From Streptomyces sp. 3214.6 (GTDB lineage Bacteria; Actinomycetota; Actinomycetes; Streptomycetales; Streptomycetaceae), in contig NZ_LT670819.1 in NCBI RefSeq assembly GCF_900129855.1, positions 8,618,001 to 8,682,000 on the forward strand: a stretch of DNA of 64,000 nt. The letters are read 5' to 3'. This document shows, piece by piece, positions 1-8,793 of the stretch (within the stretch, counting starts at the first letter, position 1; every line of letters starts with the position of its first letter). The notes under the pieces were generated by a model. It saw only the letters and a list, made by a program, of their open reading frames with translations, did not search any database and was not told the DNA's origin. A program made the translations under genes and the position numbers.

Positions 1-2
1 TC

Positions 3-1079
3 AGCGTGACCTTCACCGAACCGACCGAGAGGCCGAAGGCGTTCGGCATCTTCAGTGCGCTGGCCGGAGCGGGCGGCGCGGTCGGGCTGCTGCTCGGCGG
101 CATGCTCACCGAATGGGCGTCGTGGCGCTGGGTGATGTACGTGAACGTCGTCTTCGCGGCCGTCGCGCTGGTCGGTGCGGTGCTGCTGCTGGCCAAGCCC
201 GCGGTCACCGAGCGGCCCAAACTCGACATTCCCGGCACCATTGTGGTGAGCGCGGCACTGTTCGCCATCGTCTACGGGTTCGCGCACGTCGAATCCACCA
301 GCTGGACCAACCCGGTCACCCTCGGCTCGATGATCGCCGGCGTGGTGCTGCTCGCCGTATTCGTATGGCTGGAGTCCAAGGTCGCGCATCCACTGCTGCC
401 GCTGCGACTCGTGCTGGACCGGACCCGCGGGGGTTCGTTCCTGGCGGTGTTCGTCATAGGCATGGGGATGTTCTCGATCTTCCTGTTCCTGACCTACTAC
501 CTGGAGGCCGGCATCGGCTACTCGCCGATCGAGACCGGACTGGCGTTCCTGCCGATGGTCGCGGGCATCGTCGTCGCGTCGACCACGGCGCCTTCGCTGC
601 TGCTGCCCAAGGTCGGTCCGAAGATCGTGATCAGCGCCGGCTTCCTGGTCGCCGCGACAGGGATGGCCCTGCTGACCCGGCTCGAGCTGGACAGCGCCTA
701 CGTCGCCGACATCATGCCCGGCCTGGTCCTGCTGGGTCTCGGCCTCGGTGGGGTCATGACCACCGCGTTCCAGGGTGCGACCGCAGGCGTGCATCACGAG
801 GACACGGGCGTCGCCTCGGCGCTGATCAACACCGGCCAGCAGGTGGGCGGATCGATCAGCACGGCGCTGCTGACCACCGTTGCCTCGTCGGCCGCGACCG
901 ACTACCTGTCCTCGCACAAGCCCGGCGCACTGACCATGGCCCAGGCCGGCGTCGAAAGCTACACGGCCACCCTTGCGTGGGGCTCCGGGTTCTTCGTGGT
1001 CGGTGCCGTCCTGTCGGCGCTCCTGATGCCGAATGTGCCTCTGGCGCCGTCGGAGGGCGAGCCCGTCATCGCCCACTGA
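3..1079 (+). CDS. MFS drug-type exporter, C-terminal part (DHA2/EmrB-QacA family)
   Basis: The gene is open at the left edge of the window, so the N-terminal helices and the start are missing; about 358 residues remain. The visible part has some ten hydrophobic helices separated by short charged loops and fits the second two-thirds of a 14-helix DHA2 (EmrB/QacA) proton antiporter. Family hallmarks include the glycine-rich helix near the left end (SALAGAGGAVGLLLGG, motif C-like). Such proteins sit in the cytoplasmic membrane and export hydrophobic drugs or metabolites against protons. A TetR repressor gene follows on the same strand after 223 bases, which fits drug-inducible expression of an efflux pump. 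The substrate cannot be read from sequence. Confidence 0.88.
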   Translation, partial: SVTFTEPTERPKAFGIFSALAGAGGAVGLLLGGMLTEWASWRWVMYVNVVFAAVALVGAVLLLAKPAVTERPKLDIPGTIVVSAALFAIVYGFAHVESTSWTNPVTLGSMIAGVVLLAVFVWLESKVAHPLLPLRLVLDRTRGGSFLAVFVIGMGMFSIFLFLTYYLEAGIGYSPIETGLAFLPMVAGIVVASTTAPSLLLPKVGPKIVISAGFLVAATGMALLTRLELDSAYVADIMPGLVLLGLGLGGVMTTAFQGATAGVHHEDTGVASALINTGQQVGGSISTALLTTVASSAATDYLSSHKPGALTMAQAGVESYTATLAWGSGFFVVGAVLSALLMPNVPLAPSEGEPVIAH

Positions 1080-1137
1080 GCCCGACTCCACCGGGGATGC
1101 CCGGTTGGTCGATCACAACGAGTGGAGAGTGAGAAAA

Positions 1138-1200
1138 TGCCCTGCTGCCTGCGCTGATCGCCTGCTCTCTAGGCGCAGGTCGGCGAAGGGAGACAGGGCA
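1138..1200. other. Nested inverted repeats behind the MFS gene (terminator-like)
   Basis: An outer pair TGCCCTG/CAGGGCA (1138-1144 and 1194-1200) encloses an inner pair CCTGCGC/GCGCAGG (1148-1154 and 1173-1179). Together they could fold into a long hairpin between the exporter stop and the TetR promoter. No T-run follows, so a terminator role is only a suggestion. Confidence 0.35.
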
Positions 1201-1256
1201 TCTCCGAGAGCGGGCACCATGGCGTGGTGCTCGAAGGTCGCCCCGACCGGCGTTGT

Positions 1257-1270
1257 AAACCGATCGGTTT
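1257..1270. promoter_or_regulatory. Probable TetR operator (perfect 14-bp palindrome)
   Basis: AAACCGATCGGTTT is a perfect palindrome ending 32 bases before the TetR start codon. Length, AT-rich flanks and position match typical TetR-family autoregulatory operators. Binding is inferred, not shown. Confidence 0.7.
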
Positions 1271-1302
1271 TCATTTGGTCGGAATCGAGTTAACCTCGCA
1301 AT

Positions 1303-1881
1303 ATGACCACCGACGCGAAGTCAAGTCCCCGAGAGCGGCTGCTGGAGGCAGTGGCCACGCTCACCTACCGAGACGGTGTCGGCGTCGGCGTCGACGCGCT
1401 GTGCAGGGCGGCGGGGGTGTCGAAGCGTTCCATGTACCAGCTGTTCGAGAGCAAGGACGAACTGCTGGCGGCGAGCCTGGAGGAACGCGCCTCCGCCTAC
1501 GTGGCGACTCTTCTGCCCGCAGCCGACGACAACCGTTCGCCCCGCGAGCGGATCATGCACGTCTTCGACCAGTTGGTGTCACAGGCGGGTGCGTCCGACT
1601 TCCAGGGCTGTCGGTACCTCGCCGTCCAGATCGAGCTCAAGGACCCGGGCCACCCTGCGAGCCGGGTGGCCCGCCGGGTCAAGGAGGACCTGGCAGCCTT
1701 CTTCCGCGCCGAGGCCGAACAGGGCGGGGCGAACGACCCGAATCTGCTGGCCCGGCAACTGGTCCTGGTCTTCGACGGCGCCAACGCCCGCGCGGGAATC
1801 AAAGCCGACACACCGACAGGGCTCATCGCGCCCACGGTGGCCGTCCTGCTCAACGCGGCGGACATGCGCCGACCCGGCTGA
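1303..1881 (+). CDS. TetR/AcrR-family transcriptional regulator
   Basis: A 192-residue protein of normal TetR length. Residues about 10-55 form the N-terminal helix-turn-helix (GVDALCRAAGVSKRSMYQLF, then SKDELL), and the rest is the helical ligand-binding and dimerisation part. The ATG start is chosen because the HTH begins right behind it. It is likely a repressor acting on the palindrome at 1257-1270 and possibly on the exporter gene ahead. The effector cannot be predicted. A TetR repressor beside an MFS pump is a standard arrangement for self-inducing export. Confidence 0.9.
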   Translation: MTTDAKSSPRERLLEAVATLTYRDGVGVGVDALCRAAGVSKRSMYQLFESKDELLAASLEERASAYVATLLPAADDNRSPRERIMHVFDQLVSQAGASDFQGCRYLAVQIELKDPGHPASRVARRVKEDLAAFFRAEAEQGGANDPNLLARQLVLVFDGANARAGIKADTPTGLIAPTVAVLLNAADMRRPG

Positions 1882-1993
1882 TGGGCCGTGGGGGCTCCAG
1901 CGGCGCCGCCGCCCCGCCGGCGTGCCGTTGTACAGTGAGGAACGCCCTTGACCTGCGGCTAGCAGGCAGGGAGCCGTCTTCTAGGAGTGCTGA

Positions 1994-2413
1994 ATGCTGC
2001 GCACCATGTTCAAGTCCAAGATCCACCGTGCCACCGTCACCCAGGCCGACCTGCACTACGTGGGATCGGTGACCATCGACGCCGAACTGCTGGACGCCGC
2101 CGATCTGTTGCCGGGCGAGCTCGTTCACATCGTCGACATCACCAACGGGGCACGGCTCGAGACGTACGTCATCGAGGGGGAGCGTGGCTCGGGCGTCGTC
2201 GGGATCAACGGGGCCGCCGCCCATCTCGTACACCCCGGCGATCTGGTGATCATCATCAGTTACGCTCAGGTGACCGACGCGGAGGCGCGGGCTCTGAAGC
2301 CACGGGTCGTGCATGTGGACCGCGACAACCGGATCGTGGCCCTCGGGGCCGACGCCTCGGAGCCGGTACCGGGCTCCGACCAGGAGCGCAGCCCGCAGGC
2401 CGCGTCGGCCTGA
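1994..2413 (+). CDS. panD: Aspartate 1-decarboxylase (pyruvoyl-dependent)
   Basis: PanD converts L-aspartate to beta-alanine, a precursor of pantothenate and CoA. The 139-residue product has the self-processing site YVGSVTID with the cleavable Gly24-Ser25 bond at the usual position; Ser25 becomes the pyruvoyl cofactor. Catalytic-region residues K9, H11 and Y22 (SKIHRATVTQADLHY) are in place. An AGGAG ribosome site lies 6 bases before ATG 1994. The C-terminal tail (about residues 118-139) extends beyond the core fold, as often in actinomycetes. Other pan genes are not adjacent, which is usual in Streptomyces. The next gene starts 38 bases downstream and is probably cotranscribed. Confidence 0.96.
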   Translation: MLRTMFKSKIHRATVTQADLHYVGSVTIDAELLDAADLLPGELVHIVDITNGARLETYVIEGERGSGVVGINGAAAHLVHPGDLVIIISYAQVTDAEARALKPRVVHVDRDNRIVALGADASEPVPGSDQERSPQAASA

Positions 2414-2451
2414 CCGAAGCAGGCATCGCACGCATCGCACCGGGAGTGCCC

Positions 2452-2799
2452 ATGAGCGACATCGAGATCCGCGACGACCGGGCGGCGGGCCGCCTCGAGG
2501 CCCTCGATGCCGGCGGCGAAGTCGTGGGCCGCATCGAGTACTTCGTGCTGGAGTCGCCCGCACCCGCCCTGGTGCCGGTGCACACCATCGTCGAGCCGGC
2601 CCACGAGGGCAAGGGCATCGCGGGCTCGCTGGCGCGCGAGTTGTACGCCCTCTCCGCGCGCGAGGGTGTCCCCGTCGCCCCGCTCTGCCCGTACGTCGTG
2701 AAGTGGGCGGCCCGCCACCCCGAGGAGGCCCCGGTGGCCGACCCCGAGCTGCTGAGCGCCGCCAAGGACTGGCTGCGCGCGCACCCCGGGCGGTTCTGA
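2452..2799 (+). CDS. Small GNAT-type N-acetyltransferase (YjdJ-like)
   Basis: This 115-residue protein fits the short single-domain Gcn5-related acetyltransferase group (YjdJ type). The acetyl-CoA loop is visible as VEPAHEGKGIAGSLAREL (about residues 47-64), followed by the PLCPYVVKWAARHPE stretch typical of this subgroup. The substrate is unknown; relatives are general small-molecule or protein acetyltransferases. I place the start at ATG 2452 (MSDIEI) because family similarity begins there, although the frame is open further upstream. The gene lies between panD and the racemase-like gene, with only 3 bases to the next start. Confidence 0.85.
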   Translation: MSDIEIRDDRAAGRLEALDAGGEVVGRIEYFVLESPAPALVPVHTIVEPAHEGKGIAGSLARELYALSAREGVPVAPLCPYVVKWAARHPEEAPVADPELLSAAKDWLRAHPGRF

Positions 2800-2802
2800 C
2801 CG

Positions 2803-3480
2803 GTGGCGCTGGCGCTGCTGCACACCTCACCCCTCCATGTGCCGGTCTTCGAGGCGCTGCGCGACGAGGACCACCCCGGCCTGGAACTGCGGCACTTCGT
2901 CGATGAGTCACTGCTCGCGCGTGCGCGTGAGCTGGGTCCCGAGGCGGTCGCGGACGACGTCCGGACCGCCTTGTCCCGTGCCGCGGCCGACGGGGCCCGA
3001 GCAGTGCTCTGCACCTGCTCGACCATCGGCGCGGTCGCCGAGGCCGCCGCCTCCACGACCGGCGGCCCAGGCGTTTCAGGCGCCCCGGGGGTCCCAGGTG
3101 TCCCCGTCGTGCGCGGCGACCGCCCTATGGCCGCCGCGGCGGTGGCCGCCGGGGGCCGCATCGTCGTCCTGGCGACCGTGGAGAGCACCTTCGCCCCGAC
3201 CGCCGGGCTGATCGAGGACGAGGCCCGGCGTGCCGGCCGCTCCGTCACCGTCGGCACACTGCTGGTCGAGGGTGCCTGGGGGCAGTTCGCGACGGGGGAC
3301 ACGCAGGCGTGCGCCCGCCTGGTCGCGGACGCGGCCGACTCGGTCACCGACGCCGACGTGATCGTCCTGGCCCAGGGCTCCATGGCCCCGGCCCAGCACC
3401 TCGTCCGCACGGCCGTACCGGTGCTGTCCAGCCCCCGGCCGGGCCTCGCCGCGGGCGCCCGGGCCGCCCGGGCCGGGTGA
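2803..3480 (+). CDS. Asp/Glu racemase-superfamily protein, second catalytic Cys missing
   Basis: A 225-residue protein with the two-lobed Asp/Glu/hydantoin racemase pattern. The N-lobe cysteine is present in LCTCST (about residues 67-72). At the equivalent place in the C-lobe, where racemases carry a second Cys, the sequence reads VIVLAQGSM with Gln instead. A two-base racemisation mechanism therefore looks impaired, and a lyase, isomerase or decarboxylase-like role is possible. The GTG start lies 3 bases behind the GNAT stop, so translation is probably coupled. A collagen-like GxP stretch (about residues 87-102) is an unusual insertion. Confidence 0.75.
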   Translation: MALALLHTSPLHVPVFEALRDEDHPGLELRHFVDESLLARARELGPEAVADDVRTALSRAAADGARAVLCTCSTIGAVAEAAASTTGGPGVSGAPGVPGVPVVRGDRPMAAAAVAAGGRIVVLATVESTFAPTAGLIEDEARRAGRSVTVGTLLVEGAWGQFATGDTQACARLVADAADSVTDADVIVLAQGSMAPAQHLVRTAVPVLSSPRPGLAAGARAARAG

Positions 3481-3565
3481 GTCCACCCGGGTGAGTGTCC
3501 GGGGCGGAGCCGGGTAGGCGGGGGAGTAGTCCATGGCCGAGCTTCTCGACTGCCCGGAGGACACC

Positions 3566-3784
3566 ATGACGAACCCGCAGCCCGATCCGGTCCCGCCCGG
3601 ACCCGTCCCCGGCCCACCGGACCCGTACCCGAGCCCGGTGCCGACCCCGCAGCCCCCTTCCCCGGAGCCCCCGGCCCCCGCCCCGACGCCGCCCCCGGGC
3701 CCGCCCCCCGAGCCGTCCCCGTCCCCGATCCCGCCGGGCCCCGAGCCGGTCCCGAGCCCGGAGCCGGGGCCTCCGCTCACCTGA
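3566..3784 (+). CDS. Small proline-rich protein, unknown function
   Basis: A 72-residue product made almost only of Pro with Gly, Ser, Glu and Thr in PxP patterns. There is no signal peptide, membrane segment or known domain. I choose ATG 3566 (MTNPQPDP) rather than ATG 3533 because GGAGG ends 5 bases before it. The end overlaps the 3' end of the convergent vWA-Z1 gene by 8 bases. Such peptides are common in Streptomyces annotation. It is real on ribosome-site grounds, but the low-complexity coding leaves room for doubt. Confidence 0.5.
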   Translation: MTNPQPDPVPPGPVPGPPDPYPSPVPTPQPPSPEPPAPAPTPPPGPPPEPSPSPIPPGPEPVPSPEPGPPLT

Positions 3785-6700
3785 GCGGGCCGGAATCGAC
3801 CTCGGGCAGCACGGGGGGGCGCGGAAATCTCACCGTGAACCCCGTCAGAGGGGCGGTGAGGGTTTCGCCGGTGTCCTCCGGCGCCGGGTCGATCAGGTAG
3901 ATCGTCAGCAGGGGCCGCCCCGGACGCGGTGCTGCGCCGAGCACCTGGTCCTCGTCGAGTCCGGCCTGGTCGTCGCGCGGGTTGCGCAGCACCTTCAGCC
4001 GGTACGTGCCGTCTGGGGAGACGGCGTCCAAGGGGCGACGGACGACCAGGCCGACGCGATGTCCGGCCACGTCGACCGTGCCCCGGCGGTGTGTCGGGTT
4101 CGCGATCTGGACGGTCCACTTCGCCGCGTCCCCGTCGGCCATGCGCCGACGCACAAACGCGGAGAGGTCGTTGACGGGCTCCCGTTCCCCCGCCGGGGGC
4201 AGCGCCGGCTGATAGGGATCCAGGAAGCCTGTGACCACCCGCTCCGGCGGGACGTCGTCCCAGAGCAGGTTGCCGTCACCCACGCTCCGCGGTCCTCGGC
4301 CGAGCTTGTCGAGCGAACGGACGAAGGACTCCACCATCCGGAAATTGCGGCGCAGGACGGCGGGCGTCAGACGGAAGTACCGGGTCTCCACCACAGCCCC
4401 CGAGAACGCGTCGAGGCTTTGTCGGCGACGGCCCAGCACCTCCGGTGTGGCGTACAGCCGGCAGAGGTCCTCGTAGCCGGTCCGGTAGCGGAAGGCGCTG
4501 TTCAGCTGGAGCAGCGTCCCGTACGTGCCGGTGGCGCGCACGTAGTAGCCGACGGTGAGTCCTTCCAGCGCCGTGCCCTGCCCGAGTTTCGTACCGCCGA
4601 CCGCCACCACGTTCAGGCCCTCGGGGTGCGCGTGCCACGCGGGCATACCGTCGGAGCCGCTGTTCACCAGGACGACGTCGGTCTTGCGGGCGGCGTCCGC
4701 CAGGTGGTGTTCCGCGCGGGCCCAGGCGACCGCCTCCGCCGCCGAGTCCGGTGTCACGTCGCTCGCGGGGGCGAAGTCCGATTGCCACAGGGAGTGGAAC
4801 TCGCTCGTGAGCCGTTCGCTGCCGGGCTCCGCCAGCGCGGATGCGAGCAACCGCACATACCCCGCCAGCTGGTCGCGGACATGCGCCTGCACGGCGGTGA
4901 ACCGACTGACCGAGACCAGCATGGAGTTGTGCGCCGCTCGCTCTTCGCGTGCCCGACGCACGGCACAGGCCAGCACGAACGAGTGGACGGCTGTCACCAG
5001 CGAGGGTGGGAGCTCCCTGCCCGGCGTGTGCGTGGCGTCGTGCCGGGTGGGCAACCATTCTTCCTGGTCGGTCACCTCGCGCACGAGCGGCAGCAACTCC
5101 TGGGCGACCGGCTGGGGTTCCTCACCCGGGTGCGTCCATAGGTTGTGGACGAAGTGGTCGGGGTAACGGCTCTGCTTCTGGCCCCCGGGGCCGGGGACTG
5201 GGAGGAAGGGGGCGAAGGCGAAGCTGACGTAGGCGGACTTCGGGAACGCTGCCAGCAGGTGGTGGACGACGTCGTCCGCGGCGGTGGGATGGCCCGCGGA
5301 CGCCGACTCGACGACGAGCAGCGGGAGGCCGTTGTACGGCTCCAGGTACCGGGTATGGCGCGCGAGCCAGGAGCGGACAGCCTCCACGACCCTCTTGTTC
5401 TTCTTGATCACGAAGACGAGGGGGTAGGCGTCCGGCGGAGCGTTCAGCCGCGCGGCCCCGCGCGCGGTGAAGTCGCTGGAGGTGCTGGTGAGCGTGGCGA
5501 TCTCCAGGCCGTCGGGCACCCCGAAAGCGCCCACCCCGACGGGTCTCCGTGGCGGTTCGTATCGGGAGCCGACCATCTGGTACGCACTGTCGAAGCCCAA
5601 CAGACCCTCGTCGACGAGCCGTTGGGTCTGCAGTCGGTCGTCGTTGGACGGTCCGGTCAGCACGACTATCACTCGGTAGCCCGCGTCGAGGGCCTTGGCC
5701 GCCAGGCCGATGACCACCCTGGTGCGTCCCGATTGGACGGGTGCGACGACCAGTCCCGCCCGGTGCCAATGCCCCGGACGGCGCGGGTCGTCGAGCCGGC
5801 CCAGCAGCCGGTCCGTGGCCCTGTCGATCCGGTCCGGGTCCGGTGGTACAGGTCTCGCGTCCTCGTCGAGGTGTTCCAGGTAGCGTCCCCAGAACGTGTT
5901 GTGCTGGGGGAGCGGGGTGCGGATCCACTGTTCCTGGCCTCCGAAGACGTCGGAGCCGGACGCGGACTCCTGGAAAACGGCATGCCCGGACTCCACCTCC
6001 CGCACCAGGACCTCGGGGTCCGCGGCGAGTCCCTGCCCGTGCAACAGCGTCAGCGCCACCTCGACGGCCGCCGTCAGGTCGCCGCGGCTGAGCTGCCCGC
6101 CCGTGGGCAGGAGGGCCGCCACGATGCGCAGGGCTAGCTCGGTGGGATCGGGGGGCGGCTCCTGCACGTGAACGGGAGGCAGGAGCGTCGGGGAGGCAGG
6201 GGCGGGCGTCGGCGAGACCTCCGTCGCCGACGAGGTCTCCGTGGCCGGCGCGAGCTTGATCGTCCTTCCCTGCCCGCCGGGCAGCCCCAGCAGCTCCAGC
6301 GTCCGTGCCAGCGCCCGCCCCGCCGGCGTCGACTCCGCCGCGACGGCTTCCGGGCCGTCGGCCGCCCCGCCCGCCACCATCGGCATGTGCCCGCGCCCCT
6401 CGCGCCGGGTCGCGACGTGGCGGTTCAGCGCCCGGCTCAGCCGCAGTGCCTCGTGCTCGGGCAGTGACTGTTCCAACCGCGTCCGGATCGCTTCCGGTGC
6501 TTGCAGGACCACCGTTCCGGACGCATCGGTGTGCAGCGCGAACAGGTCGGAGCCGATCAGCTCGGCGACGTCCGCCGTACCGGCCTCGGGCACCAGTTCC
6601 TGGCGGAGCACGTGCAGCAGGTCGAGGCTCAGCCGGTCGAACGTGGAGCACAGCACGGCCAGCCGGGCGGCGGCCGGGGCGGCCGTACGGAGGAAACCTT

Positions 6701-7868
6701 CCGCGCGGGACTCGGTGTCACGCAGGGTCGACGGCCGTGCCGGCGCCGTGTCCCGCCCGGGCGCCGGACGGCCCCCGGACGGGACCAGCGCGGCGGCGCA
6801 GCCCTCCGGCGCGGCGAGCATCACCGCCCGCGACCACCGCCTCAGGGAGTGCGGGGACAGGGACAGCACCGGCACCGCGAGCCACTCGTCCCGGCCGTCG
6901 CCGGAACCGCCGTCGGTGCGCGGCAGCAGCGGCGGGAGCCGGAAGGTCAGCCCGGCGTTGGAGCCGCCGGGGGCGCCCGGTGTGACTCGGGCGGTGGGCA
7001 GGTCGAGCCCCGTCCGGCGCCACAGCTTGGTCGGCAGCGGGTTGAGCAGGGCCAGGGGAGCGCTGCGCCCCCACGTTCTCAGCCGCTGCCAGACCTCGGG
7101 CGCACGCCAGGGGCCGGCGGTGCAGTCCGACACCACCACGATCAGCCGGCGGCCGTCGGCGGAACCCGGCTGCCGGGCGGAGACCGGCCGTCCTTGACGG
7201 TCGGTGAGTTCGAGGCCGTGGTCCGTGCCGAACCGGAGGTCGCGGACCTGGAGCGTGCGGAAGGCGCCCAACTGGTCCAGGACGCCGGTGAACGCGTCGA
7301 CCGTCTCACGCCACACCTGCATGGAGGGGGAGCGGTCGACGACGAGGGTCAGGTCGAACCAGCGTTCCGGCGCGGGGGTGAGGACGGGGAGGAGCTCGCC
7401 GCTGCGGGCGTATCCGTCCACGGTCGCGGCCACGTCGAGGGTATGACGCCGGCCGGTTCGCCACGGCCGCTTCCAGGGGCGCAGCGCCCTGGTCAGCGGC
7501 AGCGCGAGCGGCAGGGCCGACGGTCGTGGCACGGCGACCGCATGCCCGGGAACGGGGGAGGCGGACCCTGGCAGCCGTTCGTGGAGGGTCCGGGTGGGCA
7601 GTTCGGGGGCTGGGAGAGCGGGGGGCCGCAGTACGGGGGCCTGGTCGGGGGACGCGGAGGACGGGCGGGGCCGAGGGGCCTCCGGCTCCGTCGGCGCCGC
7701 GGTCTCCGCCCCCTGGCCCGGCGACGTCGCGTTGTGGTCCGCCCCCATCCGAGAGGCCAGCCACAGGGCCTCCGCGAGGCTCGTCGCGTCGAGCTGAGGA
7801 GCCACGGCCCGCAAGCCCGACACGGCTCGCTCAAGCGGGGACGAGCCCTCGGGCGGACTCTCAGGCAC
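3777..7868 (-). CDS. vWA (SAV_2336-type) protein fused to a degenerate Z1-family NTPase
   Basis: A 1363-residue cytosolic protein. Residues 1-45 are the SAV_2336-type N-terminal helix pair, 50-140 a Pro-rich linker, and about 165-300 a vWA domain with MIDAS D178-R-S-P-S182 and a second site near S247-D248. After a helical region and another linker (540-575), residues about 575-1350 match a whole Z1 protein: Walker-A-like APVQSGRT (709-716), VVAVGGTKL (1087-1095), GYEDLCRLY (1131-1139) and the C-terminal beta part ending LLTIYLIDP. Remembered Z1 consensus has K at 715, an acidic Asp/Glu box where this protein has VVESAS (852-857), SRG where it has GQG (1096-1098), and GRWFGYR where it has NSAFRYR, so hydrolysis is doubtful. 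The GTG start overlaps the MoxR stop by 8 bases. It is probably the sensor or scaffold of the operon. Confidence 0.8.
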   Translation of the reverse strand: MPESPPEGSSPLERAVSGLRAVAPQLDATSLAEALWLASRMGADHNATSPGQGAETAAPTEPEAPRPRPSSASPDQAPVLRPPALPAPELPTRTLHERLPGSASPVPGHAVAVPRPSALPLALPLTRALRPWKRPWRTGRRHTLDVAATVDGYARSGELLPVLTPAPERWFDLTLVVDRSPSMQVWRETVDAFTGVLDQLGAFRTLQVRDLRFGTDHGLELTDRQGRPVSARQPGSADGRRLIVVVSDCTAGPWRAPEVWQRLRTWGRSAPLALLNPLPTKLWRRTGLDLPTARVTPGAPGGSNAGLTFRLPPLLPRTDGGSGDGRDEWLAVPVLSLSPHSLRRWSRAVMLAAPEGCAAALVPSGGRPAPGRDTAPARPSTLRDTESRAEGFLRTAAPAAARLAVLCSTFDRLSLDLLHVLRQELVPEAGTADVAELIGSDLFALHTDASGTVVLQAPEAIRTRLEQSLPEHEALRLSRALNRHVATRREGRGHMPMVAGGAADGPEAVAAESTPAGRALARTLELLGLPGGQGRTIKLAPATETSSATEVSPTPAPASPTLLPPVHVQEPPPDPTELALRIVAALLPTGGQLSRGDLTAAVEVALTLLHGQGLAADPEVLVREVESGHAVFQESASGSDVFGGQEQWIRTPLPQHNTFWGRYLEHLDEDARPVPPDPDRIDRATDRLLGRLDDPRRPGHWHRAGLVVAPVQSGRTRVVIGLAAKALDAGYRVIVVLTGPSNDDRLQTQRLVDEGLLGFDSAYQMVGSRYEPPRRPVGVGAFGVPDGLEIATLTSTSSDFTARGAARLNAPPDAYPLVFVIKKNKRVVEAVRSWLARHTRYLEPYNGLPLLVVESASAGHPTAADDVVHHLLAAFPKSAYVSFAFAPFLPVPGPGGQKQSRYPDHFVHNLWTHPGEEPQPVAQELLPLVREVTDQEEWLPTRHDATHTPGRELPPSLVTAVHSFVLACAVRRAREERAAHNSMLVSVSRFTAVQAHVRDQLAGYVRLLASALAEPGSERLTSEFHSLWQSDFAPASDVTPDSAAEAVAWARAEHHLADAARKTDVVLVNSGSDGMPAWHAHPEGLNVVAVGGTKLGQGTALEGLTVGYYVRATGTYGTLLQLNSAFRYRTGYEDLCRLYATPEVLGRRRQSLDAFSGAVVETRYFRLTPAVLRRNFRMVESFVRSLDKLGRGPRSVGDGNLLWDDVPPERVVTGFLDPYQPALPPAGEREPVNDLSAFVRRRMADGDAAKWTVQIANPTHRRGTVDVAGHRVGLVVRRPLDAVSPDGTYRLKVLRNPRDDQAGLDEDQVLGAAPRPGRPLLTIYLIDPAPEDTGETLTAPLTGFTVRFPRPPVLPEVDSGPLR

Positions 7869-8793
7869 GGGACAGCTCGCGCAGGATCAGGTCCACCACG
7901 TCCTGCGCCGTGTCGCTCTCCGAGGCTGCCGTGCTGGTCAGCACATGGACGGCGTTCAGCAACTGGTCCACGGCCAGGCTCTCGCCGGCCGCGAGCCGCT
8001 CGATGAAACGGGCGATCAGGGTGTCGACCGAGGCGGAGTGCTCGGTGTCGACCTCCAGATGGGCCGCCACGACGGCGCGCAGGGACTCGACCGTCGGCGC
8101 AGGCATCGTGAAGCGGATGCAGCGCCGCAGGAACGCGGCCGGGAAGTCCCGCTCGCCGTTGCTCGTCATCACGATGAAAGGGAAGGTGTCGCACTGCACC
8201 CGTCCCTTGACGATCCGGTGCAGGCCCTCGCCGCCCCACTCCCGGACGTCGACCTCGTCGCGCTGGTAGCGGGCCAGCTCCGGGATCTCGAACTCGCCGT
8301 GCTCCAGCACGTCGAGGAGGTCGCTGGGCAGGTCGAAGTCGCTCTTGTCGATCTCGTCGATCAGCAGGGCGCGGGGCAGGCGTTCCGTCGGCAGCAGTGC
8401 TGTGCCCAGGGGGCCCAGCCGCAGGAAGGGGGCGATGTCGTCGCCGTCGGGGTCGCCCGCCAGCCGCTGCGCGTGGATGCGGCCCAGCGCGTCGTAGCGG
8501 TAGAGGGCGTCGACGAGCGTGCTGCGGGAGGTGATGTGCCAGCGCAGCGGCTCGTCCAGTTTCAGCTCCGCCGCAACCTGCCCGATGACGCTGGACTTGC
8601 CCGACCCGGGCGCGCCGGTCAGCAGCAGCGGGCGGCGCAGCACGAGCGCGGCGTTGACCGCCTCCACGAGGCCGGGCGGCGGCTGGAAGCGCTCGTGCCG
8701 GGGCCGGCGGGGGAAGGAGCGCCAGGGCGGGGGAGTGCCGAGGTCCACGTCCCGGGGCGTGCCGTCGCCGACGTAGAAGGGGGTCCAGGTCAT
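7861..8793 (-). CDS. MoxR-type AAA+ ATPase of the conflict operon
   Basis: A 310-residue AAA+ ATPase. Walker A is GAPGSGKS (60-67), Walker B LLIDEID (143-149), sensor 1 TSN (210-212), and the arginine-finger region FLRRCIRF (about 221-228). The C-terminal helical lid follows. MoxR proteins pair with vWA proteins as chaperone-like remodelling machines that deliver metal or activate partners. Here the vWA partner is the next gene, overlapping by 8 bases. Start ATG 8793 is firm: the conserved frame begins there and its ATGA overlaps the caspase gene stop by 4 bases. The open frame continues upstream, but only as antisense or shifted noise within the caspase gene. Confidence 0.92.
   Translation of the reverse strand: MTWTPFYVGDGTPRDVDLGTPPPWRSFPRRPRHERFQPPPGLVEAVNAALVLRRPLLLTGAPGSGKSSVIGQVAAELKLDEPLRWHITSRSTLVDALYRYDALGRIHAQRLAGDPDGDDIAPFLRLGPLGTALLPTERLPRALLIDEIDKSDFDLPSDLLDVLEHGEFEIPELARYQRDEVDVREWGGEGLHRIVKGRVQCDTFPFIVMTSNGERDFPAAFLRRCIRFTMPAPTVESLRAVVAAHLEVDTEHSASVDTLIARFIERLAAGESLAVDQLLNAVHVLTSTAASESDTAQDVVDLILRELSRA

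Noticed and set aside
1850..2911. Arg/Pro-rich minus-strand frame opposite panD and the GNAT gene
   Set aside because: No ribosome site or domain, and panD is unmistakable on the plus strand.
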